This document shows, piece after piece, positions 10,600-27,552 of a DNA stretch of 64,000 nt. The translations under genes and the position numbers were made by a program. The notes under the pieces were generated by a model. It did not search any database and was not told the origin of the DNA. It saw nothing but the letters and a program-made list of their open reading frames with translations. The stretch is from positions 19,110,001 to 19,174,000 of the forward strand of contig OX387201.1 in the NCBI GenBank assembly GCA_947561715.1, read 5' to 3'. Within the stretch, counting starts at the first letter, position 1. Each line of letters begins with the position of its first letter. This stretch comes from Ascidia mentula (taxonomy: Eukaryota > Chordata > Ascidiacea > Phlebobranchia > Ascidiidae).

Positions 10600-13500
10600 G
10601 ATGTAACACTTGCTTGTACCAAAAGGCTTTTCTGGAACTGGGATGCTTTCCCAGAGCGCAGGACATGAGGTGAACAAGAAGTATTTGTGGCGACACACAC
10701 AGTGAACAAAGACAGCGTGTAATCAATACCTCTGCTGTAGCCGGTTGAATTGTCGCATTGTGCTCATTTTTTAGTTGTGAAAGTAAGCGGATTTGCACAA
10801 TGTGTTTTACCAGTGTGTTGTCCAACGCTAAGCAAAGAAAACTAGGGTTAAGTAGTAATGTTTAAAACAAACATAGACTCCAAACATTAAACATTGATAA
10901 AATGACGTATAGAGTTATTTGTGTGTTCTAACAATGTGGAGTCAAATACTGGCCAGCCTATAAAACAAATGTTTTGCGAAATGACGGTCTTAGTTCAACT
11001 TGCTTGCGTTGAGTCACTGCTTGCACATCTAAAGTTATTCCTACTTCTAATTCAATTCACTCCTGTATATATTTTCCACCATAAATCCACAGTTTAAAAA
11101 TATTTCAACTACAATCAATCAAAGACGCAAGAAATCAATTCAACTGGATTTCTAAATTTCGTGCAGACAGAGATGTGATATCGTTCTTTCCTTACGTTTG
11201 CCTCCGCTCTTCGCACTTCTCGCTGAGCACAGCATTGCTGTAGTCGTCTCTACTGCACCATAGAATGAAACATGATATGTTTTGAACGATGATGAAGTGA
11301 GCCTAAACTGTATGCCTAACATGTATGGAACTTTTTCGCATATGGATGTTAAAAATCGTAAATATGAGAACATATTTTAAATTCCCCTTTGTGCTATTCT
11401 GCAAATTACTAAATTTGTTTTTCCTCTGTTACACTGAAAAATACAACGTTTTCAACAAAATGCTGTGTTTGTGGTTATTACATATTTGATCTTGCAATGT
11501 GAAAGAGACAACGGAAATGTACTTTTTGCATTTTTCCCCAGAATTAATTGCTAAATATATTTTTGAAGCTAGTGTCTCTAGCTGGTACAACACTTATTGG
11601 GAAGTACGTCGTATCATACCTTCTTGATCTTCCAACAGCATGAAATCAGTCGCATATTTTTATCACGTGATACAGAGCTATACCGCTTTTTTTGTTATTC
11701 CGAAACAGTTTTGTTGTAATAAGAGTCACACAACATTGTAACAAAGAATCTCAACCGTTCCTCATTCTTCGTAAATCAGAGACTCGAGGTGCTCGAACAA
11801 AGGTCATTTAATTAATGCCGAGCCGAAAAATTTTCTCATGTAAATCGAAAAAGTGGAATCAATTTTAGATAATACATATTAAGTTCAAAAATATTAAATT
11901 TCACAACTGAATTCAATTTTGCCCTAGGAATTCATTTTTGTGGGCTAAAAGAAAAGACGTTTGTATATTTTAGGTTTTCAAATTTGTTGCGATTTTATTA
12001 CAGCAAGACCCTCATTTAATGAAACCAGTGTAAGATATTTTATATTTAGTGGTACGTCGTCATTGCAGGGTACAGGCTTTTCTGAACTACGGAGACAACG
12101 CTAGGCTAAAGATTTTATTTGAAGCGATACGGTTGTGTTTGGTGGCAAGGTGTTGTCACCAGGCCCCATTCACTCGCTACCGAGATAATTCCAAAGCTTT
12201 TGAATGACTTTGTTCCAACAGAGTAACTTTACACGTCTTTGCGCCACCGCCATATTGTTGTGTGTAATTGGAACTCAAGCGATGCGGACTGGATTTCTGA
12301 AACGTCCTGTGTGGTTGTATATATACTCTACTACACAAAACAAATACGACGATCTTCATAGGTACGCCGGTTGGTATGGTGCATAACTTCAACCACTCTT
12401 TATTTTGACTTGAATGCTTGTGTATGGCACCACGTACGGTGAAATCAACCTCCGCCCTCTAAAAAAGTGATTTCATGGTGTACACAGCGGGCGGATGTAT
12501 GCGATTTTACACATGCCAAAAACAAGAAAGTGTTTGCTGGGTAATGTTGCTTATTTGTTCGTTTGTTATGAAGGTTGTTATTTTACAATGGTCATAAAGA
12601 TTGTTAGATTCGACATGGTTACGTGTTGTAGAAAGCCGCTTTAGGTTAATACTACGATTTATTATTACCTACGGCTTCTTGCATGGCTTCAGTGCTCAGT
12701 GATCAAGTTTGTGACGTCTGCTCACTTGCGAAAAATGTGGCCATAATTGCGGCTTGCGACTGGCAGTCATACTACTCTTCGAGCTTGGCTCGGTGAATAA
12801 AGAAGGATTCAGTCGTGTGTCGAGGGGACGCGGTCGCGAGATGTCGCGCTTGCTCAAATGCTTTTGCATTGAAACACCTATGGCCAGTCAGTTTATGACA
12901 CTCTTCTGCTATTTTCCTCAGCAAGTTCAAAAATTAAATAAAGATTATCGTTTTAGAAACACGTAACCATGTCGAATCTAGAATAGTCGTCGATAGAAGT
13001 GTTTGCAATTATGACGTAAAAGTGATGATTTAGATTTGCATTAAGCTCATGTCAAATATTAAATGGCCTAAAAAAATTATACACAAAAGTGGTTAATCTT
13101 GCTTCAAACAGCAATAACAACCCCAAAACAAAAACAAGGGTTTCTCCTGATGAGGGACAAAAGAATAGCAGTAAAAATAAAAATGCATACAGACTGGGCG
13201 ACCTAACGAAATGAAAAAGTACGTGTCAGGCCCTTTACTGATGTCATGCCTCCGTGAGGACTACCAGACAAACAATGCTATGACCATTTTTCCACAATCA
13301 AATGATTTCAACATTTCTAGTTATAACTATATTGCGAAAAATGCATTAGTGGTTGATTGTGGCGAATTTAATAAATCATTTATGACGCGAACTCGTAGGC
13401 AACGCCACTGTCGGACGAAAAGTAGTACTATGACTGAATAACAGTGTTGTGTTGCAAAAACAGCTAATTTGGTCGTTTTTTTCTCGGCGGTCTTTGCCAG

Positions 13501-15700
13501 CCTCAAAATTCAATTAACCTACTTCTATCTTTCGCCGTGAGTGGACAAAACGACAATGCTAAATTGACGGTTTGTCTCTGTCGTGTTTTCAAAAGTTCGT
13601 GTATCACGTTAGCGATCATAAATGCTTCAACAACAAGAACACCCTGTCCCAGTAACTGTTGTATTATTACACAACTAAATAAGACATAATAGGTCGAAAC
13701 ACCGGCCATCTGTCTGCAGCTCAAATTAACATCAAAATTCGTTTGTTGCACTTGTTCGCTTGTTGTCCCCTGTTTAATGCAATACTATACTGAACCAGTT
13801 TTACTATGTTTTCCATTCCTATTTCCGTCGCAGCGGTAAAATGCGACTTTGATCAGCTGTATCTCAGAAACCATATCAAGCTACTTTTTTCGCAAAAAAT
13901 GTTTTAAAGTTATGAACATCTCTTAGTTTAATTATTTACATGTTTAATTTTTCCGTGTCACATGCACTTTAATCAAACCTAAACGACACTTCGACACACA
14001 CGACAAGCCTGTCGTGCGTAGATCAATCAAATCATGTATATTTTGTGCACAAAGTAACTACGCCGATGAACCAAGCCAAATTTCCTGTCATTTTCTTTCA
14101 TTCGTTGACCATCGGACTCATTTTAATTCAAGGTAATCAATAAAAGTCTCGACACGGCGTCATTTTATTTAAGTGCTGGCAATCATCAAGACAAATGATT
14201 TTGAATTCTTTTTGTTTTAAAGAAAAAATCAATTTTTTGTCATGAGAAAAAATCGCAATAGTCCGGGCGATCAAAACAAAAGCTTTCACACAAAAAAGAT
14301 ACAAATTGCATCGTTTGAGACAACAGGATGTTTGAAAAATAATGTCGATGCCGGTCTATTACAATTAGAAACAAAGACACATGTTCTCACAGGGTTCAGC
14401 CGATGTGATTTCCCAACCGCTTGAAATCGCTTCGACCCGATAAACCTTTCTCATACGGATTTGTCCCCACACATAAATGTTTTGCGAGCATCGCCATAGC
14501 GTTTCGGGATGATTCGGTTTCAAGCGCTTGGTACTGGTTTACGGTTACAACTTGTTGGTGCTGTGGGGTTGGGTTTCTGAGGTCCCGCACCTGGTAGATG
14601 TAAAGATTTTTGTCATTACAAAAACAAACATGGAGATTTCCACAGCCGCGGTAACCCATGTTTTTGTTGCTCGAATTACCGATTCACTTACTTGTACCCA
14701 GTATATCCGGATTTCAATACGTAGCAACGTTTGTCTGTTACACTGTTACCTTCCCAACGCAAGTCACCATAAGCAATGAATCAAATAAACTTTTGACTAC
14801 AAACTAGATACAAACATAAATCTACGAAAAGCTAAGGGTACTGCGTTAGTGTTTTAATTCTTGCAAACCGCTGTTTGGATGCTAGTTTGTTGTTATTTTT
14901 ATGTTATGTTGTTGGAAAGGAACGTACAACTGCATAAAGCTGGTGTAACAAAATTTTTGATTCCAACCTCACGTATTCATGTTCATTGTATGTAGAAATT
15001 TGGATGCTTATATCTCGTGATTTGTTTGGTGCATGATATTTACATTTCAGTGTTTTGTGTAATGAGTTAGTGCTGCGGAAACCCTCATCCCTTGTTGTAT
15101 TTTGCCCTGGGCACGAATCCTGATCACGTTTTCTGCTTCGTTTGGGTTGAGCGCCGTGACCAGCGTTGTCAATTTCCCGAAACATTTTTTACGCATTTTA
15201 ATATTCTTGCACGCCACCCAACGGTTATTTGTCAGGTGGTTGGCTGCCTACTAAGCGTCAGTACAGTGCTTGTTTAACAATTCGTATGTTTTCTCACATA
15301 TCGGTAAACCATCAAAACGCATGGCGCTCATCAGGAGAAAATGTTTGATGACTTGACTTTTTTTAACCTAATGCTAATTTTTTAATCGGTGTCATTTGTT
15401 AAATGTCTTTTGGTGCACTTTCTATCTAAGTAATGTTTTTCTGTTTAGATTTTCGCAAAATAACAAGACTCAAAATTCTGCCACCAAAAACCAATTTGTT
15501 AAAGCATTTTGATGAACACGTTCCAAAAATTAATACATTTAAAATCAACACTACGGAAATACAACTACTACCAAAGTTAGCAAATGCACCATGAACCTGT
15601 GGTAGGACTGTCTTTGACGATGACGAAGCTAGTACAAAAATTTCATAAAAGCACACATGATTTCCCAAAATTTGTTGTCAACACATGAAAAGAACAATTA
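10600..15700. other. Long stretch with no recognised gene
   Basis: I find no exon chain with family similarity. Short open frames here have no supporting splice pattern. Two pieces look repeat-derived: 13330-13370 resembles the TTGCGAAAAAT...GTGGTTGATT segment found near 6360 in the array unit, and 14024-14060 resembles the tail end, on the minus strand, of the TTGAT-tailed SINE. The rest is unassigned AT-rich sequence. Confidence 0.5.
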
Positions 15701-15721
15701 CACGACAAAAACAAAAACGTG

Positions 15722-18050
15722 TCAAGCCTTTTCGACACCTGCAGGATACGAGGCATCACCAGCAATGTTGCAGTTGTTTCCACGATGTCTTGCAATCTTT
15801 TTGTATCCAGAATGTGAATTATCACCATCTTCGATCCCCCAACTGAAAAAATCGTAGAGAAGTAATACGCGTTGTGCATTCGTATAATTTAATAGAGCAG
15901 TGTGTTTCAACATTTGAGCCAAAGCATTTACTTCTTTGAAAAGCAATGTGGTACGCCATCAAAACAAAATGTTAAAAAATGAATGCAACCTGTATTCATA
16001 CTATAAAGTTATACCCAACAAATATTCATTACGATTACAGCATGGAACATTAGTTGCGCGTAATGATTGATTTGTTTTTTAGGCCAAACAGTTGAAATTG
16101 AATAACTTTCCACGCACACCAGGCAATAACTCACGGCACATAAATGTGCCTCTCCACAGTGGCTAAAAACACTGCAAAAGTTATTTAGTTTTACTTTATT
16201 GTGGAGGACTCATTTATTGACATAGCGTGACTTACGATAAAACAATTTCTGTACCTATCTTTGACAATCCAATACTTGTCTTCTCCTTCTGGTTTGGAAG
16301 AATCTCTTCCATATCCGACAACCAACACTGCGTGCGCCAGAGAGTTTTCATTTGACTCGTCATATTTACCAGAGTCATAGAAAATATCTGAGTTGCAAGT
16401 GATGTTACAGTGGAGAATTAAATACAATTAGTAAAGCGTTACCTTTGTAATTTGTGTGGTTCACATATTTGGACTTGTCAGAAACCAACAAACTTGCAGC
16501 AACCGGACCAACTTGTGAAACAACTGTTTCCAATTCTTCCTCGTTTCCATAAGGAATCGATTCCCATCCTTGAATTTCCACCTTGGGTTTGAGGGAAATG
16601 TCGGCAAATTGCTGTTTCTGTTTTCAAACGGGAAGGTTGAAAATGCGTTACAAAGTATTCGTGGCATTACTCCTCCTCCCTGTTTCACTCATGTCATTTC
16701 CATTTGAACAAATACATAGAAACACATTAGGTTTACCAGAAAAATATGTTTTATTGCCTCCACGTACTCATTTTCCCAGTGTACATCCCAAATTGGTTTA
16801 GAGATGGTCAATGACAGTCTATGTGTATTCTGCACAGTTGGGACTTAAGTCGATTAAGTCAAGGTTGTTGTTTTTCACAACCACACATGCTACCATCTGG
16901 TGCGCATTATGGAGTTATACCAGCGAAATTTATATGGGGTAACTGACTCTTTTCTGTGCGTCTATTGTTTGTGTTGTCTGGCTGTGGTAAAGTGCTGTAA
17001 TGTGACACTTTTCTACACAAACCCGCAAACGGTTTGCTATAATTGCTATAGGGAGATACTTGCAAAAAATTTAAATAATTTTGCAACGACACCTTTCCAA
17101 CGTAAGGATATTCCGCCTCTGTGCACAATCCATTCTTCTTAATGTATTTATCACCTCCTGGTAAGCCGTCAATCACCTCCTGGTAAGCCGTCAATCAATT
17201 GTTGTTTTGAAAGTTCAATCAAGTTATTATTTAAAATTTTGTTGTGCGATTCGACAGCTGCCACCTGAAAAGTTTACTTAATTTGTTATTGTTCTGCTGC
17301 CCGTTGTATCCAAGAAGGACGACGTGTATTTGCATTTGGCTGCCACCTAAAAGTTTACTGATACATGAAAGAATTGTTTCTTCAACGAAAAAAATTCTAA
17401 CTTACTGCGCTAAATATCCAGCAAGACGAGATCTGCCCTTGATTTTTCATCGTCGTCACACAACCTTCATCGCGCCAATCTTTATTTTCTGGAAGATTTT
17501 TACTTCGAGCAACAACGGTTTTTGTTCCGAACATTTTCTTTGATACGAAATTGTCGAATTTAATCCATTCATCCAAGACAATTCCTTAACCTCCTAAGTC
17601 ATAAGATAAAGTAGTAAAAACCCTTGACACACAAAATTACACAAAAAGCATGTCATGCTGCCGCTTCTAACTTTGTCACTAAATCTATTTTTAGCGATAG
17701 TCGATAAGTTTGATCCATGGATTTGTTGCTTTATTTATTTTATCTAAATTATTTTCCTAAATGGTTTGCCGAATTTTCTCTACATGGACGGTGAAATCTT
17801 TGTCTAAAAATAGACAAAGCTGTACAGACCGGAAAACAACTTGAAGTGACTGAAACCTCTATTTCTATACAAAACATTTTTGTGAAATTAATTTTAAGTT
17901 GCTGTACTTGGATTTCCATTCTGGCCAAGTTAAATAAGTGAAGAAACAATCCTTGGTTCCGCTATGTATTTTTCTAAATCTACTGAAAACTTGCTTTTTA
18001 AAAGTTCGTTCCGTTCCAGTATTCCTACGTAGTAAACACAGCTGTCACGT
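15722..18050 (-). pseudogene. Decayed second copy of the papain-family protease unit
   Basis: This region is a same-strand duplicate of unit A (1.5-3.5 kb), including the sequence just upstream of its first exon (compare 18030-18065 with 3470-3515). The 3' exons are intact: about 16440-16640 (VVSQVGPVAASL), 16253-16420 (ILHCNITCNSD, LAHAVLVVGYG, KYWIVKD) and 15722-15845 (spliced KDSWGIEDGDN, then GNNCNIAGDASYP, ending GVEKA and a stop at 15722). The 5' exons are broken: one base is missing near 17540 relative to unit A, so SYQ..KMFG is out of frame. A 22-base direct duplication around 17155-17200 shifts the exon holding LIDGLPGGD. The GRGDIGLAFQ segment is deleted, and most of the long first exon is gone. 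The catalytic Cys context reads QGQISSCW, His is present and Asn is again Asp. Confidence 0.7.
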
Positions 18051-18681
18051 TTTGTTCGCTACGAGTTTTAACCGCGAAATAAAACGCACGACTTCAACGT
18101 CAAAAACCCTAAAACATCTTTGTCAGGAGCCCCACATAAAATAACTTGGAGGACAAAATACATAAAATCGAATAAAAACAAGCTATATTGTCTTACGAGA
18201 TCCAAGCTAGTGTGGGCGAACGATTTTTTTTTAATTATGTTATCCCTAACGTACAACACACAAAAAAATTGCAAAACGATCACCAATTAACTGGTCAAAC
18301 ACCATACAAATTATTCACGTTTTTGAGAAACGAATGAATCACGTTCACGCCAAGGGGGAAAAACCATTGTGTGGGACAACGAAACAGAAATCATTCTCAT
18401 GGAAAGTCTGGGATTTGTACCGATTTTAATTGTTTCCCGTTAATCAGCACTAGATTACTGACAGATACAGAGATTTCAAATAAAATTATAGGGGACGGAA
18501 AGTAGTTTGGCACGCGGTTGAGTGTGATGTACCGTAGCGAAATAAGTAAAATCGAATGAATCGCTGAAGTCATTCTGATGGGAAACGTCGGATTTGCTGC
18601 AAGTAGTTTGTATGTATTAACCCACCAGTTTGATTTTGGTTTAAATAGTTAGACGTACTGTGTTTTATAGACAGAACAAAC

Positions 18682-18933
18682 ATGTTTGTATCTTATAAAT
18701 CATCTCGCGAAATAGTGATCATTGATGCGGAACGCATTATTCGAAAAAACATATTCGAATTCTGCCCTGTTTTTTCGCTTGTTTTGATCGTGTTGTTCAC
18801 ACTGGTTCAGGCAACAGTCGAATTATTTTTTAAAAAAAGGGTACTATGGTTGGAAGCTGTTTTAGTAGGGGTGATTGCATTTTTGGATATAACTACTCGA
18901 AAACATGGAGTTATTAAAGTGGAAAAGCGATAA
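18682..18933 (+). CDS. Possible small two-pass membrane protein, 83 aa, unassigned
   Basis: The frame starts MFVSYKSSREIVIIDAE and contains two strongly hydrophobic segments, roughly residues 30-54 (FSLVLIVLFTLVQATVELFF) and 60-75 (LEAVLVGVIAFL), separated by a basic KKR. It ends in a basic tail (HGVIKVEKR). That is a credible two-helix membrane hairpin, but AT-rich sequence gives hydrophobic frames by chance. The arrangement loosely recalls the membrane hairpin of PIG-H, although the downstream PIG-H domain is not present nearby. No splice partner was found. Confidence 0.3.
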   Translation: MFVSYKSSREIVIIDAERIIRKNIFEFCPVFSLVLIVLFTLVQATVELFFKKRVLWLEAVLVGVIAFLDITTRKHGVIKVEKR

Positions 18934-20318
18934 TTGTGTTGAGTATGAATTTTCATATAATTTTTGTGTTTTAATTTGTCGTCTAGCGTTTTTTTAAAAA
19001 AAAGTTAACTAAACTTGAGTAATCAAAAATCGAAAATTGTTAAATATTGAGCATGGCAGTTAAAGGGATTAATGCCCACTGCCTATATTTCTTTTTACAC
19101 ATAAACTACTATTTTCTTCGATGTATATTTTTGGAATGGAAAGGTCAGGTCTCTCACCTCAGTTTCGATCCTACGTCAAACGTTAATTATCCGTGCAGAA
19201 ATCACCTTTTCATAGGCCTCTTTTTCGTTATAAAGAATTGTTTAAACTAAACGGGCGTAAAACACAGCATCAAACCTTCTACTTGTTTATTGGACGAGTA
19301 TCAACTATTTTCCTCTCTCTGCCTTTTTTTTCAATTATATTTGTTTAGTTAATAAAGTGGACATTCATACTACAAGTATAACGTCTTGCGTGAAGAATTC
19401 TTGACGTTTCCGCTAGACAGTTGTTTTGTGGTAAATTGTGCAACTCATTCGTGGCAGATTGGTTGAATGGATTATAGTTTAAAGTTTTCCATGGGCATTT
19501 CTTTTTGATTTGTTGTATACTGAGATCACTTACGTTGTTTACATTGAAATTTAGCGCTGTTATTAGCATTTGTGCTGACAATAATTAAACGCCAAATAAA
19601 CTTTACAGTTGCTTGTGTCAAAAAAGTTACAGCCATACCAGATCAAATCGACTTGAATCTGTAATGTTCTTTTATAAACACAATTAAAGAACACAAACTT
19701 ACCCAATAAGACCCTTTGACTACCTGTTATGAAATTAAGACATGACTTGTGTTTGAGGACATGTGCCAACGGCGGTACGCAAGTTGCCCTGAGCCTTGCG
19801 CGCTCTACGCTTGCGTGAGTGATTGACTGTGTGGTGCCGTGCACGTGTTCTGTTAGTGTGTTTTTTTGTTCTTGTCCAGGCGTATGTACTGTTTTCTTTT
19901 GACCATTATGTTTTGCAGTTGCTCCTAAGTTACAGTGTCTCAAAGCCGCATGTACGTCCAAATAAACGATTAATGTCATAACAGATTACAATGTATTCTC
20001 ACAGATCTTGGCTTTTGATCCCATAGATCACAACTTGTGGTTTCACAGATTAGTCCAGATCTCGGTTTGGGTCTCAGACCGAACTGAGGTCCAAGAACAG
20101 ACATCGGTGACGGGTCCTGCAGCTATCATGGTGTACAGACTGATATTTCTTGACTGATTTAATGTTGGGTTCGCGGCAATGGAAGCCTCTCAAAAACATT
20201 CATTCGCGTCCTTTCATTTAGTGATTGAAACGCAAAATCCTTCAAGTTTTTTGGTGAACGCTTTATTTTTTTTGTTGTAACGGAGTTCCGTACTGTTTTG
20301 CTACGAAAGCTGACTTTT

Positions 20319-20579
20319 ATGAGCCATATTCTTCCGTTTGCAAAGCACAAAACTAAGCTCACTTCCACGCTTAACGTTATTGGAGGTGAAAAGTCGCAAC
20401 TGAACAGCTATTTAGATAATGTTTTCAGTGAGTTACATCAAATCGGTTCGGATTCTTCGGCTGTTCATTTGTTTGAACCACGGCCAAGCGAAATAACTAG
20501 TGAAGGCGTCAGAAAGACGGGGTGCAAATGTAAAAGAGTAGAAAACGGTTTCAAAAGACCAAGTTTAAACAAAAAATAA
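20319..20579 (+). CDS. Possible small hydrophilic protein, 86 aa, unassigned
   Basis: An open frame beginning MSHILPFAKHKTKLTSTLNV and ending KRPSLNKK before a TAA, with AATAAA overlapping the stop region. It is rich in Ser, Glu and Lys, and contains a CKCKR motif near the C-terminus. An in-frame ATG seven codons upstream (20298) is also possible. No family is recognised and there is no clear intron, so it could be the last exon of a gene or a chance frame. Confidence 0.3.
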   Translation: MSHILPFAKHKTKLTSTLNVIGGEKSQLNSYLDNVFSELHQIGSDSSAVHLFEPRPSEITSEGVRKTGCKCKRVENGFKRPSLNKK

Positions 20580-22010
20580 ATGTTTCGGATCATTACAAGC
20601 CGAATTCCCGACAAAAGATTCCACTTACCTTTGTTATATTTTGTTGTAGTTCAAGAGATGATCCCAAACACAGTATATATCAAATTGGTTTTAAAGTCAG
20701 CAGCAGGTTTTGTAAAGCGATGATCAACGTTGCTGTGGTAATCTTGTCTGATGCCTACATCAATGTGAGCCTGTGTGTAACTTAATAGGTCCATGAAAGA
20801 GGGTATTGTTGTATGGCGAGACTGGTCTTTTGTTGCTAAATAGAATGACGACCACACGGAACGGTAGGTCTCGCGAAATAAAAGGAACACACATATGCCA
20901 GAGCAACCTGCGGAGACAAAATATATAACTACAGCATTTCGTTAAAACGAAAACAAAGAAAATTTCAGATGTATGAAACTTTTTTTCATGATGAACTGTC
21001 TTAGCTGGCACAGGCAGAAGCACAACATCTGATTTTGCCGTTTGAAATATTTTTTCAGTGCAATGGGATGACTCAATTTTTCACCTGGCAAGCAATTTTT
21101 GTGAAAGTAAATTGTCCTTGTAGTTGTTAAACAGATACATTTGCGTAGTTATGAGATTTAAACCGAAATACGAAAACTATGCTGTAAAGGTTAATACAAA
21201 TATATAAAAAAAATATCCCTCAGGCACAGTGTAGCGTTAATATGCCTTTCATTCTACTCTACGTACCGGTGGATGTCAGCCACCTTGACCAATTTCTATA
21301 TCCTCGTGTTTAAAACGCTTCGGTGGTGAAATGACATTTTTAACGGTCAACAATATTTTCTTCGCTTCGTTAATTCCTTTGCAAGCTTGATTTCGAAATT
21401 ACAATGACAATAATTGTTTCTTGGTGTTTTTGTCCTTGTTGTTGGTGAATTGAATATAGGGCCTATACGTATATTATAATGGCACTGGTCACAATTAGCC
21501 TTGCGGCTAACAGCCTTTTACCAGATAGCAAGCCCTATAGCAGGGTTACTGTTGTTCAGCACTTTTTTGGTTGGTGTTGGACCAATGGTCGAAATATGTT
21601 ATTGGACTAACGTTGGTTAATTATTGGTATTTAAAACATTTTGTTAAAAATTTGCAAATTTATAGTGATGTGATCTGAAAATGAAAACTAACAGAAATTG
21701 TTAAATATTCTAACACTACGTGAAATCCTTATGGTCAGAAATGAGTAACGTTTAAAATCCCTGACATTTTGGCACCTTATTTTCTTTTTACGATGTAAAA
21801 TACCTGGGTGTGCCTACACAGGAAAATATTGTATTTAGGTCACACAACCTTTGTAAATTAAAATTTTACGCAGTTGTGCAATTTTACCAGTCATGAATAC
21901 TTATACCCATTTGAAACATTTTGTACGACAATAAAGACATTGTAAATAAAAATAAATAAATAAACGAATAAACCAACAAATCAAATTCCCTGTAGGGACA
22001 TCCCCGAGGC

Positions 22011-22390
22011 ACCAGAGGGATGTTAGTTGACAAAAAAAAATCGCCAGTTAACAAAAGTTTGAACGCGCGTGACTCGGCCGCCTTACGAGGTAGCGACATA
22101 CTTTTTTCACACAAAGATAGATCATAGGCTGAACTTTCCAACAAAAGAAAAATCAAAAAAAAAATTTGCATTATTATTCGAATATGAATATGATATGTTT
22201 GCTATGTCATAACCATAAGTAAACATCGATTCCCGCTGAAATCCTTAAGGGTAGATATTCTTTGGTGTCTGTACTATCTAAAAATAGTAAACTTTTTCGC
22301 GAGAAAAAACGCGCGCCCTCTCAAATTTCACGCGCGTTCAAACTTTTGTTAACTGGCGATTTTTTTTTTGTCAACTAACATCCCTCTGGT
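22011..22390. mobile_element. MITE with ~60-bp terminal inverted repeats and 8-bp target duplication
   Basis: The left end begins ACCAGAGGGATGTTAGTTGA and continues through the A-run, CGCCAGTTAACAAAAG and GAACGCGCGTGA. The right end (22327-22390) is the reverse complement with one length difference in the A-run. The 8 bases on each side are identical, CCCGAGGC (22003-22010 and 22391-22398), so the boundaries are exact. The 8-bp duplication fits the hAT or P superfamilies. There is no transposase frame in the 380 bp. The near-identical arms point to recent insertion. Confidence 0.9.
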
Positions 22391-22435
22391 CCCGAGGCAC
22401 TGCATTTTGTCAAGAATTATTTTGTGGGTCTAGTA

Positions 22436-22560
22436 CAGGGTTTCTTAACCTTTTTAGTGTCCTTATGGACAGAGGAAAATACGTGGATTTTCGGAATAAT
22501 TGTATTTCGTTTCATGGACCCCTTAATGCATCTTCTCGGACCCCAGGTTAAGAACCCCTG
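22436..22560. mobile_element. Short hAT-type non-autonomous element, 125 bp
   Basis: The left end reads CAGGGTTTCTTAACCTTTTT and the right end reads AGGTTAAGAACCCCTG, giving about 15 of 16 complementary positions. A perfect 8-bp duplication GTCTAGTA flanks it (22428-22435 and 22561-22568). CAGGG termini with an 8-bp duplication are characteristic of hAT elements. It is only 45 bp from the end of the preceding MITE. Confidence 0.88.
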
Positions 22561-23165
22561 GTCTAGTAGTATATTCGCAGATTCGCTTACTGTACATGAA
22601 AAATTAAACGCTTATTTTAGTACAAAAGAGCCAAGTATATTTTTCTTAGTTCTCATTATTGCATGAGGTTTACATTGTTTCTTTCGAAATCAGGTTCTTT
22701 ATTTCACTGGATTTTTAACATAGCAAAACAATAAAACTGTGTTAGTAATGGAAAATATCTTCTGTTTAAACACCATATAATTGCACTTGTTTGCATTGTT
22801 TCGCTTTAAATTAATATAGGTTTATTGTATTCTAGTATATTTGCTTTGTTACTTAAATGTTTTTCTGCATTTATTGTGTTTTGTTTTGTTCGTTTCATTT
22901 TTCATGCTTTAATTTAGAAATAATTTTTTGACATCTCTCTCTCTGCTTTCCTGACCTCAGTGGTGCTGGCGGTGAATTAAGAATTTCATGTCCTTTAGCC
23001 AGAATCACCCTCTGAGTGATAAAAGTAAACTGCAAAATTATGTTGACTTAATGATTCGTTTTGTAGAAATTAAACTGTCTGTTGTTTTCAGTCCTATTTA
23101 TGCCATTGAAATTCAGAAGCACACAATTTATTTCTTATTGTTTGGCATTTAGGTTTGGTATCATT

Positions 23166-27339
<4,174 letters not shown>

Positions 27340-27552
27340 CATCACAAACCTTTGTTTTTGATTTACCCAGCCCAAAAACTGTAAAATATTCAACACTGTA
27401 GGCACTGGGTCTAATGTAATTTAAAGTTAGTTGTTAAGATAAAAACAACAATACAATTGCAACTGCATAAAAAATTGCCTAATTCGGGCAAACACACAAA
27501 GAAGAACTAGAAATCGAAGGCACAGTCAAATATTTTATGTCATAAAGTTTTG

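Larger units (their letters stand above)
18100..22000. other. Stretch mostly without recognised genes
   Basis: Apart from two small open frames listed separately (18682-18933 and 20319-20579) I see no convincing exon. A diverged piece of the TTGAT-tailed SINE lies near 19165-19230 (TCGATCCTACG, GAAATCACCTTT). Around 20030-20100 there is a run of short imperfect repeats of GATCTCGG/GGTCTCAG type. Nothing else can be named. Confidence 0.45.

Noticed and set aside
19563-19979. 138-codon minus-strand frame
   Set aside because: No family similarity, no splice support, and composition like surrounding non-coding sequence.
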